A DNA stretch of 64,000 nucleotides from Nectonema munidae (taxonomy: Eukaryota > Nematomorpha > Nectonematoida > Nectonematidae). The position numbers and the translations under genes were made by a program. The notes below the pieces were generated by a model. The model was not told the DNA's origin, made no database searches, and saw only the letters and a list, made by a program, of their open reading frames with translations. The stretch covers positions 62,001-126,000 of the forward strand of contig JAUIRK010000370.1 in NCBI GenBank assembly GCA_030549495.1. Reading direction: 5' to 3'. Below are positions 1-9,480 of the stretch, piece by piece; position 1 is the stretch's first letter; each line of letters begins with the position of its first letter.

Positions 1-1212
1 CCAATTTTGTAGAGCCTTTTTTCTATAGTAGATTATTTGAAATATAATTGAAGTAATGATGACTATAGAGCCAAAATTTTGAAATAAAGTATGCCTTCTT
101 TTCCAACCAGATCATTTTTCACGACATCTCGTTTTAGTTCATGATATGCTCTGTGTATATTCAATTATAAATATAACCATATATACTTTAATGGGAAGAT
201 ATGCTAATGAGAAATGATTCTAAAAACCATAAGCTTTTATTATAAAAAAATTCTAAAGCTCCATAAAAGAGAATATGAGAAATGCTGAAAATAATTAAAA
301 TTTTTAGGGCAGTGTTCAATCTTGATTGACAAATCACATTTACCGTGCATCACAAAACAAAATACTGCATTTCGAACTCTTAAAATTCAGCCTATTTTAA
401 TAGCTACCTCAATAACTCTTTGAAAGGCAAATCAATATGTAGTCATTTAACTAATTATTATCTTTCCTCTAATTAAAACTAAAAATGTGTTGTTATTATA
501 GCGACTAACTAGTCCGTTTTGCAAATATCTGATTACAGGTAAAAAAAATGGCGCAATTAGCTAATAGCAAACTAAACAAACTATATTCCTACACCCAATA
601 TGGCTGCGCGTATTTTTATTGCGAGAGACTTACATTTTTTCGAATTCCTTTGTCGTAATCAGTTAAAAGTCAATAAAGTCTTCCGTTCCATTTTTGTAAG
701 TACTCTAGATTTTGTTAAAAAGTTAATAAGTTTACAAACAAAGAGTAAGTGTTTAACAATTTTTGAATTGCTTTTATATACACTGAAGAGTTGACAAACG
801 AACTAAAAATATATTTCATTTTATAATTATTAGTTTAACATACATACTTGCTTTAACGGTTTCATTTTTTCGTGGATTCCACGAGTAAAAAAATTGCTCA
901 ATTTTTAAAGGGGGTCAATTAGGATATTTTTTAATAAGTATTAAGAGTAGTTCCTATGGAAATATTTTTATGATTTGTGAGCATACTTTTATCTAGAAAA
1001 TGTTTACTTTGAATTTGAAACTTAGTTACACTTTACACTATTTGAAAAAGACTTCTTCTTCTAAACATTAATCACGCTAAATATCCTGATATTCTTTTTA
1101 ACAGTACGACATTGCCACATGAAGTCAGATCTAGAGTAGTAGTATCCAAGATTTTCATACATCATAATATTTTTTGAAAAGATATCATTTTATTGTAGTA
1201 ATATAAATATAT
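1..1212. other. AT-rich intergenic DNA, no gene recognised
   Basis: AT-rich sequence with no reading frame that resembles a known protein. A 64-codon open frame at 600-794 has no recognisable domain and no convincing codon bias, so it is treated as chance. Upstream exons of the two His-rich genes further right could lie here, but I cannot point to one. Confidence 0.5.
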
Positions 1213-2223
1213 TAGGATGGTCCTTATTTTAAAATTTTATTTTTTTTAAATTTCTCAGCATTCCACTCGTTTGCTGTTTTATAAAATGGCTACATGTAAA
1301 AAATGATTAAAAATAAATTTTATTTGAAGGTCGCTCAAAAGTAAACTATAAATAGTTTTTTGGTATTTAAATGTAAGTTTATGATTTTTTTTGTATTGTT
1401 AAAATTCATATTGCAGCCTTAAAAGCAGCACGACTGAATCTAAGATTACTAGAAGCAAGTCTTTTAACTGGTTAATTCGATTTTAAAAAATGCAAATAAT
1501 TGGTGCAAAATTAACATCAACCAGACGAGTTTTATGCTTATTTTTTTTATCATCATAAAACATTGATAAAACAATTCGAGATAGTGCTAAACTTGGCATT
1601 CATAAAGTTTCATTATTTTGGAATAAATCGAGAATTCCACTTTCACGAAAACAAGAAATTTTTTTGAGAAATACAAAAAGTTAAAAAAGAATTCTTCAAA
1701 GAAACACGCCAAAAGAAAAATTATTTGTTCAGCAATTAGGTCATTTATTTGACATCGCTCATCTGCGTGTTCTCAATTTAATCAAAATTGATGAAGATAG
1801 AAAATTTTTAATTGCTAAGATCTGCAAGGTTGTTTAGGATCTCTGGATAAATTAGACGCTAAAAGAAAAAAGATTGCAAAAAAGAAAACAAGCTGAATTG
1901 ATTATAGAGAAAAAATGAATATGGAAGATCAAAAAGTGGGAGAAGTTTTAGTTTGAAAATGAAGAAGATGCCTTATTAGATGAAAGTTATAAAAGCAAAA
2001 AGAAAATTTTTAAGTGAGTAAAAGAGCTTGTAAAAAATTTTTGATTTAAATTTAGCAGCTACTTTGAACAAAAACTTCAGGCAGAAGAGCAACAATGATG
2101 ATTAGTGCAACAGTTCAAAAGCTTGGTTTTGTTGTCAAAAATTATAATATTAATATATCTTCAATACATAGAGCTCGACGTCAGTACAGAAATTATTTTT
2201 TCAAAAACTCATAATTTTGGCGA

Positions 2224-2970
2224 TTGCTCATGTGCGTTGGGATGGGAAAATTTAGAATGATTTATCAAGAAAAACTCAAGTAGATCGTGTTCCAGTTGTA
2301 GTTTCAGGTTACAAATCAGAAAAAGTATTAGGAGTTCCTAAACTATTTTCTGGAACTGGAATCATCGCACAAGCGAATGTTATTGTAGAAGTATTACAAA
2401 GTTTGAAAATGTTAAAGCTTTGTTTTTATACAACAGTCGTAAATACTGAAATTAAATCTGGAACGTGTAAATTGATCATGGAAAAGCTAAATCTTTCGAA
2501 ATAATATTAACTGCTGCCTTTAAATCTTCTATTGGCCCTACAATTGGTACAGATGCTGCTTTATTCAAACGATTTCAACATCAATGGAACGCTATTCAGC
2601 AATCTTCTTATCAAACTTTGTTACAGAATGAAACAGTTAGCTTTGCAATCAATGATGTTAAAGAAGAAGTTGCTAGTTTTGCTATTACTTAGTTGAGTAA
2701 ATGTCACGCAAGAGGTGATTACAAAGAATTTTTAGAGTGTATTGTTATTTTATCTAGAAAAATTCCTCCCCGTAGTGTGGTGTACTTTTTAAAACCTGAT
2801 GCAAGATGGATGTCGGAAGCAATATATTGCTTATAAATATCTTTGTTTTCTCACCAATTCAAGTTGAACTTTACTTAAAAGCTTGGTTTACAGCAACTGA
2901 TGTAGTTTCTGCTCCGCAGAATGGTTTGAATTGTTTGCATAATCTTTTTGAGTATGAAAAGATAAATTAG
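2224..2970 (+). pseudogene. Broken transposon-encoded protein, family not named
   Basis: Read across frameshifts and stops, the plus strand gives conserved-looking pieces: VHVRWDGKI, then VDRVPVVVSGYKSEKVLGVP, then FSGTG, then KCHARGDYKEF, IPPRSVVYFLKPDARWMSEA and IYCL. I recognise this order (WDGK; VDRLPVLVTG; LCFDTTASN; RGDY; HHARWMAKAIY) as a repeat-encoded protein seen many times over in cnidarian and arthropod genomes, but I cannot assign a transposase superfamily from memory. Here the middle section equivalent to LCFDTTASN reads LCFYTTVVN, and there are several in-frame stops, so it cannot make a working protein. It sits between the inverted termini of the element, which is why I read it as that element's transposase. 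Confidence 0.6.
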
Positions 2971-3107
2971 AAAATGTCAAAATAGCACTAACCAAGTTTT
3001 CAAATCATTTATGGCATTTGAGTGAAGAATTCGTTGTTTTGGCTTTAATAGATCCATTGATATGAGTTAATAAATAAAAGAATATTGCACTTTATATGTA
3101 AAGACAG

Positions 3108-3245
3108 GGTACCCTGTTGTTTTCATCGAGTAGGCATAAATGCACTGCTTGTAACGAACTATGAGTAGGTGGCTCGAGACTGGATTAGAACCCGAGACCT
3201 TGAGATATCGAACACAGATTCTAGCCAACCTTACTCAAGGCCCAT
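3108..3245 (-). repeat. tRNA-derived SINE copy 1
   Basis: On the reverse strand this begins with a GAGTAAGGTTGGCTAGA box-A-like segment, has a CAAGGTCTCGGGTTC box-B-like segment and ends near a GGTACC-like motif. It is the most diverged of the six clear copies in this window and lies inside the older DNA transposon, so it inserted later. Confidence 0.65.
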
Positions 3246-3399
3246 TGTATATATAAAAGATTTGTCTCCTTGAGCTCTACCACTCAAACTTCTCAAAATT
3301 TTGTCTAATATATTTTTTGATTAACACAAAAGATCTAAGGGGTGAGAAATACTAAAATAAAATTTTTAATTTTTTCAAATTTTTTAAGGACCACCCCTA

Positions 3400-3789
3400 T
3401 CATTTATTGAAAACATTCAGGTATTTCAGTTTTTAAAAATATAAAATATTTGGTAAGATCTTACTTTCAATCAGATTGATCGATTTTTTTCAATCATGTT
3501 GGCATAAGACGTGACATAGTATTTTAAAGACGAACCCCTAATCTTAATGATCGAACAGTTGCAAGAATAAAGGAGTTTACATGTTTAAATTATTATTGAA
3601 GGATTATTTTCAAGGATAAAAAAAAGCTTTTTAAGCAAGAATATTAGTCACAGTTTTGATCCAAATCTTATAGTGTTTGAGCGTGTTATAGGGTATAACA
3701 GTGTGTAAAATGAAAGACTAATTCTCTAAAAATGTATATTGTACGAGCGTTTTTTTTTATAACAAACCTTCATTCACTTGTGTATTTAG
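3400..3789. other. Gap before His-rich gene A, presumed intron or intergenic
   Basis: There is no coding potential. The last 25 bases are a plausible splice acceptor tract (CTTCATTCACTTGTGTATTTAG) ending at 3789. The 5' exon or exons of the gene at 3790 should lie to the left but are not identified. Confidence 0.4.
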
Positions 3790-5139
3790 ATTAATGAAGT
3801 AAAAAAGTATGATCAAAAACACGAAATTGCAAGATTAGCTCAACCAAGAAAGAAAAATTTATTTATGAATATTTGGAAAAAGGATGAGTTAGAGAAAAGA
3901 ATTAAATATCAAAATAGAGATTCACCAAAGAAATTGCGCTTTTATGAAGAAGAGGACAAACACGATGAAACCTACATGTTAGAAAGAAAGGAGGGCACTG
4001 CGAGTAAGGAAGCTAAGCAGAGTGAAAAGTATTTGTTGAATATTATTAAAGATCTCTTGAAGAAGATGAAGAAAATTGATCAAAAAAAGAAAGTGAAAGT
4101 AAAGAAGAGAAAAAAAAGTTGGGAGGTGGAAAGAGATTTTCAAACAGTGCGACATAAGCCAGCCATCAGAGACAAGAAATTGGCACAGAAGTTGAACAAG
4201 TATGTGAAAAGAGCTAAAATATATCACCTCTTTAACAATAAGAGGAAGCGAGGAGATCTAAAGGAGTATGGCAGAGATAACGATGGCGTACACTTGAAGT
4301 ATAATGGAGCGAAGATGAAGTCGAAAAATAATAAAATTTTCTTCTTGAAGAAGCTTTACCAGCAATTAGACGTCGATAGCGATGACATGGCCGACAGAAA
4401 TTTTAACTACTTTCCCAGCGAAAAAAGGTTTCTTCAGAAAAGACGCAGAGTGAAAAGGGGTTCAGTGTTCACAAAAGAAGAAGCAAAAACACGCTTGAAA
4501 AGAGTTAAACGTGGAAAAAAGAAGAAAAAGAAGAAGGCCATGAAGGAAGACGACAAGCACATTCCTAAAATAGATCCTCCATTCGTTGTCAACAAACGTG
4601 AAAAACCTGACCCCATGGCTCCCGCACCTCCAGACCCACCAGCAGCTGAAGAAGATGACGATGAAGGCGGATATGGTAAACCAGCGAAATTTTTTTACAA
4701 AAATAAAACTCATTCCATTAAAATAAACAAGAAATCGCATATGCCTGTGTACTACTACAAAAAAGTGGTTTATCATGGTGGACATAATGACTATGGCTGG
4801 GATAATGATCACCATGGTGGATATGGACATCATCATGGGGATTATTATCACCACGGCATATCTGCAGATGACGATGATCACGACAGTGATTACTTGTCTG
4901 CGCCACAAGGATGGAGAAAGAAGGATGTTTTATTGTTTCCCAATACGCATATGGCGCCTTCGCATTTCAAAGAAAGAAACCATGAACTGGCGCCTCAAGA
5001 TTCGAAGAAAACGAAAGACAACGTGGATTTCAATACTTTTGATGAAATGCCTTTTGGAAGATTGACGCGAAAGAAAGAGAAAAAAAGTAACAAATTTGAT
5101 TGGTCAAGGCTTAAAAGTATTTTCAAAGGTTTATTATAA
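3790..5139 (+). CDS. Terminal exon of a basic, furin-site, His/Gly/Tyr-rich protein (gene A)
   Basis: This is an open frame of 449 codons from an acceptor AG at 3788-3789; the first internal Met is at 3865 (424 aa from there). The in-frame TAG is the acceptor itself, so this is probably the last exon and 3865 is not necessarily the true start. Numbering from that Met: a very Lys/Arg-rich N-terminal half; two dibasic furin-like sites near residues 193-199 (RRRVKRG) and 210-217 (RLKRVKRG), the second running into a poly-Lys tract; a Pro/acidic linker at about 250-270 (APPDPP, EEDDDEGG); then a Tyr/His/Gly/Asp-rich stretch at about 285-350 (GGYGHHHGDYYHHG, ADDDDHDSDY); and a basic tail. I recognise no family. 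The cleavage sites suggest a secreted, processed precursor, and the His/Asp stretch could bind metal ions; both are inferences. Gene B downstream has the same style. Antisense frames at 4462-4908 are shadows of the low-complexity composition. Confidence 0.7.
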   Translation: MNEVKKYDQKHEIARLAQPRKKNLFMNIWKKDELEKRIKYQNRDSPKKLRFYEEEDKHDETYMLERKEGTASKEAKQSEKYLLNIIKDLLKKMKKIDQKKKVKVKKRKKSWEVERDFQTVRHKPAIRDKKLAQKLNKYVKRAKIYHLFNNKRKRGDLKEYGRDNDGVHLKYNGAKMKSKNNKIFFLKKLYQQLDVDSDDMADRNFNYFPSEKRFLQKRRRVKRGSVFTKEEAKTRLKRVKRGKKKKKKKAMKEDDKHIPKIDPPFVVNKREKPDPMAPAPPDPPAAEEDDDEGGYGKPAKFFYKNKTHSIKINKKSHMPVYYYKKVVYHGGHNDYGWDNDHHGGYGHHHGDYYHHGISADDDDHDSDYLSAPQGWRKKDVLLFPNTHMAPSHFKERNHELAPQDSKKTKDNVDFNTFDEMPFGRLTRKKEKKSNKFDWSRLKSIFKGLL

Positions 5140-5210
5140 GTTAATCTTCTTTTTCAAAAAAGAAATACATGCTTTTCCTTGTTTTTCATTATTTTGTGAT
5201 CAATTTTTGA

Positions 5211-5216
5211 AATAAA
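5211..5216 (+). terminator. Polyadenylation signal of gene A
   Basis: AATAAA lies 72 bases after the stop codon of gene A, in an A/T-rich 3' region. No other canonical signal lies closer. Confidence 0.6.
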
Positions 5217-6243
5217 TTTTTTAGAAAAAATTCCTATCATATGTGTATATAGAAGTTTTAATAAAATATTTTTCATGTCTATGTCGTTTATTAGTACCTT
5301 ATATAGAAAAAAATTCCAGCTTCAACACCTCTTATTATCTCATAATACAATGATATATTCTCTTTTTTAGTACGATTTCAATTAAATATATACTATTTAG
5401 TCAACTTTTGTGTGCCGGTGTAATGATGGTTAGACTACAGGCATTAACTTTAACTGTTTTTCTTGAATTAACTTTAAGATGGATAGAAATGAATAATTTG
5501 TTGGGTGAATATAAAAGAAAATTTCCATACTGATTACTGTGAGAAGTAATAAATAGGTAGATACACTTCATTATGGGAATTGGGTTAGGTGGTATTTTTG
5601 TTTACATACATACTATAAGATAATTCAAAATTGAGAAGTTTAAATTTTTTAATAGATAATAAAAATAGATAAAATGTGTAAAACTCCGACTCAAATTTTG
5701 TTCCTGAATAATTGATCCGACATGAATTCTTCATTTCAAAATTTTTCTCTTGAAATTTTATATCTTTGTAAAAAGTGCTTGGCATTAGATGGCTTTTTTT
5801 AATCAATAATGAATCCAATTTTAAATGTTTCACGAGTTTATATGTTGTGTAAGTACAAACTTATATTTGATAACAAACCTTAGAGTTGATCGATTAAACT
5901 TTCTATGTTTATAAATTTTCCTACATATATTAGCTCTCTTGATAGTTCCAAAATTAAAAAATATTTACAGAATTGTTTACTCTATTTTGAAAAGAATCAA
6001 AATTTCTCTGCACTTTCATTCGTGGATAAAACAAAAAATAAGGCCTTATTAAATATCAAAAAGAATATTTTTTGTAGCTTACATCTTTCAAATTTGTAGC
6101 ATGAAATAATCAATTGAAAGGATATTTAAATGTTTCACGATATTGCGGATAAAAGCATATCGATATTTTTTCTTCTTAGTACCTAACATCTTTATATAAA
6201 TCGATACATAGCAATTTATCATTCTTAATATAATGTGATGTAG
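5217..6243. other. Between genes A and B; no exon proven
   Basis: AT-rich. A short frame at 5423 begins MMVRLQALTLTVFLELTLRW, which is hydrophobic and could look like a signal peptide, but its only reasonable donor (GTGAAT at 5505) leaves phase 1 whereas gene B's exon needs phase 0. I therefore do not join it. Other small frames here have no recognisable content. Confidence 0.4.
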
Positions 6244-7371
6244 GAAGCAGAAAGAATGACAATCAGAGAAGATTTGGGGTTTGTCTGGATGAGGAGCGAA
6301 ATTATAGAAAAAGGATTTGCAAAGAGTAGGCAAAAAAGAATCATTTCAGAAGAAAACTTAATGCTTTTGAAGGATAGTTTGTTGCTGAACAACGTAATCA
6401 TCAACATCACACCTCCTACTACAAAGCCGAAGGAAGTGCTTATGTCATCTGGGGAGAAGTCAGGAAACCAAAGTTTCTACACACAAGTCATTAAAGAGGT
6501 TGCTAAGGAACTCGCTCAGAAGATATTCTCTGAAGATCACGCTCAAAGCAATGACAATGATAAAATGAATAACAGTGCTTTAGCTGCTGCTACCACAACT
6601 ACTACAGTTAAACCGAACATGATAGGCAATATAGTTAATTCGTCAACACTTACACAGACGGTGACGGTGAATAATGAAAACCAAAATGTCACCACCTTAA
6701 AAGACAAGATAAAAAATTTCTTCTCAAATTTTTTGAACAGAGCGAATGAAAATTCAAAGAACAACACGAAAGATATGATGGTGAAATTGAACATGGCAGT
6801 TGACTTAATGATGAATGTTGGAGACAAAAATATGTTAGCTGCTGCTGCTGCTGCTGCTCCTGCTGCCAACACAACACAAGCGAACACGACCACCCTCACT
6901 CAGAGACAGGGAGACGCAGCAGAGGACGAGGATAAGAACAAGTGTGAGAAATGGTTTTACAAGGATTACCACCACAAGATTTACGTTGCCCACAAGCCAA
7001 AGCACGACTACCACTGCAACATTCACTCAAAGAAGCACAAAGGATATGGGCATCATGGGGGATGGCACTACACATCGAGTGGGTATGGAAGCCATGACAA
7101 TGGCTATAAATGGATGGATGCGGGAAAGGAGCATGGGGTTGATTACGTCTTACACGGTTACCACAAGCCTGCTAAGCATGGCCATGGCCACTATAGCCAT
7201 CATTATAACAAAAAGATGTCTTCTTCAAAACATGACTTGCATCACTCGCCTCACCATGAATACGTTTATGTCAAGGAACCGGATGAGCATTATTCTTCTG
7301 GCGGATATCACGATTCATACAGTGATCACTATCATTCTTCCTCGCATAGTGACAATGAGTATAAAAGATAG
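6244..7371 (+). CDS. Terminal exon of a His/Gly/Tyr-rich, furin-site protein (gene B)
   Basis: The open frame starts at an acceptor AG (6242-6243), with first Met at 6256 giving 371 aa. As in gene A, an in-frame TAG coincides with the acceptor, so upstream exons are expected. Numbering from that Met: a furin-type RQKR at 25-28; a Thr/Asn-rich central region with several N-glycosylation sequons (for example NIT, NTT); an Ala run at about 195-205 encoded by repeated GCT codons; a second Thr-rich patch; then from about residue 232 a His/Tyr/Gly/Lys-rich domain to the end (KGYGHHGGWHY, GHGHYSHHYNKK, SGGYHDSYSDHYHSSSHSD). Only two Cys occur in that domain. I know no named family. It resembles gene A in domain order (dibasic site, linker, His/Gly/Tyr tail), same strand, 1.1 kb apart, which suggests a tandem pair. 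A structural or metal-binding secreted role is only inferred. Confidence 0.72.
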   Translation, partial: EAERMTIREDLGFVWMRSEIIEKGFAKSRQKRIISEENLMLLKDSLLLNNVIINITPPTTKPKEVLMSSGEKSGNQSFYTQVIKEVAKELAQKIFSEDHAQSNDNDKMNNSALAAATTTTTVKPNMIGNIVNSSTLTQTVTVNNENQNVTTLKDKIKNFFSNFLNRANENSKNNTKDMMVKLNMAVDLMMNVGDKNMLAAAAAAAPAANTTQANTTTLTQRQGDAAEDEDKNKCEKWFYKDYHHKIYVAHKPKHDYHCNIHSKKHKGYGHHGGWHYTSSGYGSHDNGYKWMDAGKEHGVDYVLHGYHKPAKHGHGHYSHHYNKKMSSSKHDLHHSPHHEYVYVKEPDEHYSSGGYHDSYSDHYHSSSHSDNEYKR

Positions 7372-7476
7372 AGAATATTGATAACATATGTAATGATATT
7401 ATTAACATCACCAACCTATATACTGCAATGTGGACTAACTTTTCAAAAGTCATCTGTTTCAATGTTATTTATTTGT

Positions 7477-7482
7477 AATAAA
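7477..7482 (+). terminator. Polyadenylation signal of gene B
   Basis: AATAAA lies 106 bases after the TAG stop of gene B and before an A/T-rich tail. Confidence 0.55.
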
Positions 7483-8664
7483 ATCATTATATTACATTTC
7501 TTCTTTTGAAATAATCACACAAAATTTAAAACTACCATTAGGTGCATGGATAGGGCAGAGAAGAGCTAAAAGTTAAACAAGGAATGCTGTTTCTCATTTT
7601 ACAAAGGCACACTATTTTCACAATTCTTTTCTCTAGTATGAATTGTATAATCTATTGATTCCTTCAAACTTCATTAAGAGTTTCTCATAGTACTTTACCA
7701 AGAATTACTCTCTCATAAAAAAACGTATTATGAGTGTTTACTATGAATACTTGTTTATTGTGAGTGTTGGAAAAATAGAAAAAAAATAATTCAGAAAAAA
7801 ACACAGGTTGAATACAAGGAAAAGGAGAGCACGCAAAAAAATTGTATTCTAAGAACTTTTTGAGGGAAATATTTAGAATATCAAGAATCATAATTTCAAA
7901 AAAGTGTCGGATAGAGTGAAGTAGCATTTATCAACTTTTTAAAATATATTAAATCTTTCAAAGATTGAAAAAAAGAAAATTAGATTCAAGACAAAAAAAG
8001 GATTCCCATTTAAACGAAAGAAAAAAACAATTAAAATTTGCTTAAATGTTATCATTCTAAAAGTATATGATAATTAAAACGTAAACCACGACGAAAAGAA
8101 TAAAGTTTTTCATTAAATACTAGTTTCAGAAAACTTCTGTATTAAATTTAGGCACTAGAGAAAATTCATACTACTCGATCATGATACCTGATTAAAATTT
8201 TTTCATTCAAAAAAAAATCTAAACTTAAATGTGAACAAATTTAATATTCCTTGATGAAACCTTATGGAGCTTTTTCCAGCGAATCACCGGTTGAGGAACG
8301 CTGGAGTAAAGCATAAGTCCCTAAAGTTGGTGATGCGAAAGGATATCGGCTCTGTTATGAAAACAAACAAAATTAGAGGCGTTTAGGAGAATGCAAAAGA
8401 ACAAGTTATGGTTGGTGGTAATAGGAGAAGTGAGTTCATGCCTAAAACTAGGGTTAAAGTGTATGCCTTTTCTCTTATTATTTGTTTTTATTCAGCATGA
8501 ATGCAATTTAAATCATTTTGATAGAGGCATTTTAACAAGATGAAGATTTGCTAATGATTTACGATTTGTACGCGACTTTTATTTGCATGAGTAAATGGAA
8601 AGTGAGCTAAGAAAATTAATTTCATCTCTTCTCAAGATAATAAGCAAGGATCAAATCGATGTCA
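7483..8664. other. Intergenic; one weak exon-like patch
   Basis: Mostly AT-rich. At 8280-8384 a patch of higher GC follows a good acceptor (CTTTTTCCAG) and reads NHRLRNAGVKHKSLKLVMRK, then DIGSVMKTNKIRGV and a stop. It is short, matches nothing I know, and is not called as a gene. Confidence 0.35.
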
Positions 8665-8668
8665 TTAA

Positions 8669-8774
8669 CCCTTTCAGGTACAATGGAACACTAGTGTCGC
8701 AAAAATCATAGCTTAAGTTACGTAAAACTCATTGAGAGAGAAAGAAGAGGATAGAAAAGCGATGCCTGAAAGGA
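8669..8774. mobile_element. Short TTAA-flanked MITE (piggyBac-like ends)
   Basis: The left side is TTAA followed by CCCTTTCAGG. The right side read in reverse is TTAC followed by TCCTTTCAGG. The imperfect inverted ends and the TTAA target are typical of piggyBac-type non-autonomous elements. There is no coding capacity. Confidence 0.45.
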
Positions 8775-9155
8775 GTAAGCAAAGATTACATCAAAAATAT
8801 CTCTTCAACACAACCTCAATCATAAATCCTAGAGATCATAGAAAGACACGAAAAACTTGGGCATCATTGACTTAATCTCGGGCCTTAAAGTGTATCTCTC
8901 TCCACTTCCTGCTATAATGGTTATAGCTCAACATAAAGCCGCACACCCAATCTCTTCTATTTAAAAGAATTTTATCATCAATAAAAAGTATGGTTGAAAC
9001 TTTGGACCAAGCTATTTTTGGATTTAAAGGTTCGCATGAATTTTAACTATAAGAGTAGTGATGAGATTTTCAGATTGTAGGAGACGTTTAACCGAGTAAC
9101 ACATCCCCTTAAACCATGAAGTGTAGGCAAATATAACGAGATCAAATTTCTATGA

Positions 9156-9161
9156 TTTATT
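9156..9161 (-). terminator. Polyadenylation signal of the HSDL2-like gene
   Basis: AATAAA on the reverse strand, 29 bases beyond the stop codon at 9191-9193. It supports the reading that the transcript really ends here without an SCP2 exon. Confidence 0.55.
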
Positions 9162-9190
9162 ATAAAAGTAAAAATAATTTTCATTTAAAC

Positions 9191-9480
9191 TCAATCTAGG
9201 AAAAAGTCCTTTATCAGTTCTTCTTCGCTCTTCGTGCCTTCGTGCAAATACGAAGAGAAGTCGGTTATTGCGTGGAAAGAGCGCAAGATGTCTTCATCGA
9301 TGCAAAAGTTAGCCGTGAAGGACTTATCGCTTTGAGTGAGTATTGTGTACGCAGCGTCCGACATCACTTCCACTCGACGACATCTCTTCCTCATTTCCTC
9401 ACTGGCTAATCCCATCGCGTCTCCGATAAACTCGGTAGCGGCGGTGAAAACTGCGTATTTGGGCCATAACGCATTCACAG
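9191..9480 (-). CDS. HSDL2: HSDL2-like exon 4, terminal
   Basis: Starts after GTGTTTTAG. The split codon gives Ala, then VNALWPKYAVFTAATEF. It ends IKDFFLD with a TGA stop. Vertebrate relatives continue after this point into the linker and SCP2 domain. Confidence 0.87.

Larger units (their letters stand above)
1213..3399 (+). mobile_element. Decayed DNA transposon with ~45-60 bp inverted termini
   Basis: The left end (about 1213-1260) reads TAGGATGGTCCTT followed by an A/T-rich stretch and ATTTCTCA. The right end, on the reverse strand from 3399, reads TAGGGGTGGTCCTT, then a similar A/T stretch and ATTTCTCA. These form an imperfect terminal inverted repeat. Between them lies a broken coding region (2224-2970). 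The TAGGGGTGG start is hAT-like, and the flanking 8-mers (AAATATAT and TCATTTAT) agree at only five positions, so the target duplication is not secure. A SINE has inserted near the right end. The element is old: its frame is broken many times. Confidence 0.7.

Noticed and set aside
4462-4908. 148-codon antisense frame inside gene A
   Set aside because: It is the complement of His/Asp/Lys-rich codons, giving hydrophobic low complexity; no domain, and gene A explains it.
5423-5504. Hydrophobic start (MMVRLQALTLTVFLELTLRW) as signal-peptide exon of gene B
   Set aside because: Its donor leaves phase 1, whereas the gene B exon needs phase 0. Without transcript data the join is unsupported.
6543-6899. 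118-codon antisense frame with an Ala/Val run inside gene B
   Set aside because: Arises from the GCT repeat and Thr/Asn codons of gene B read backwards.
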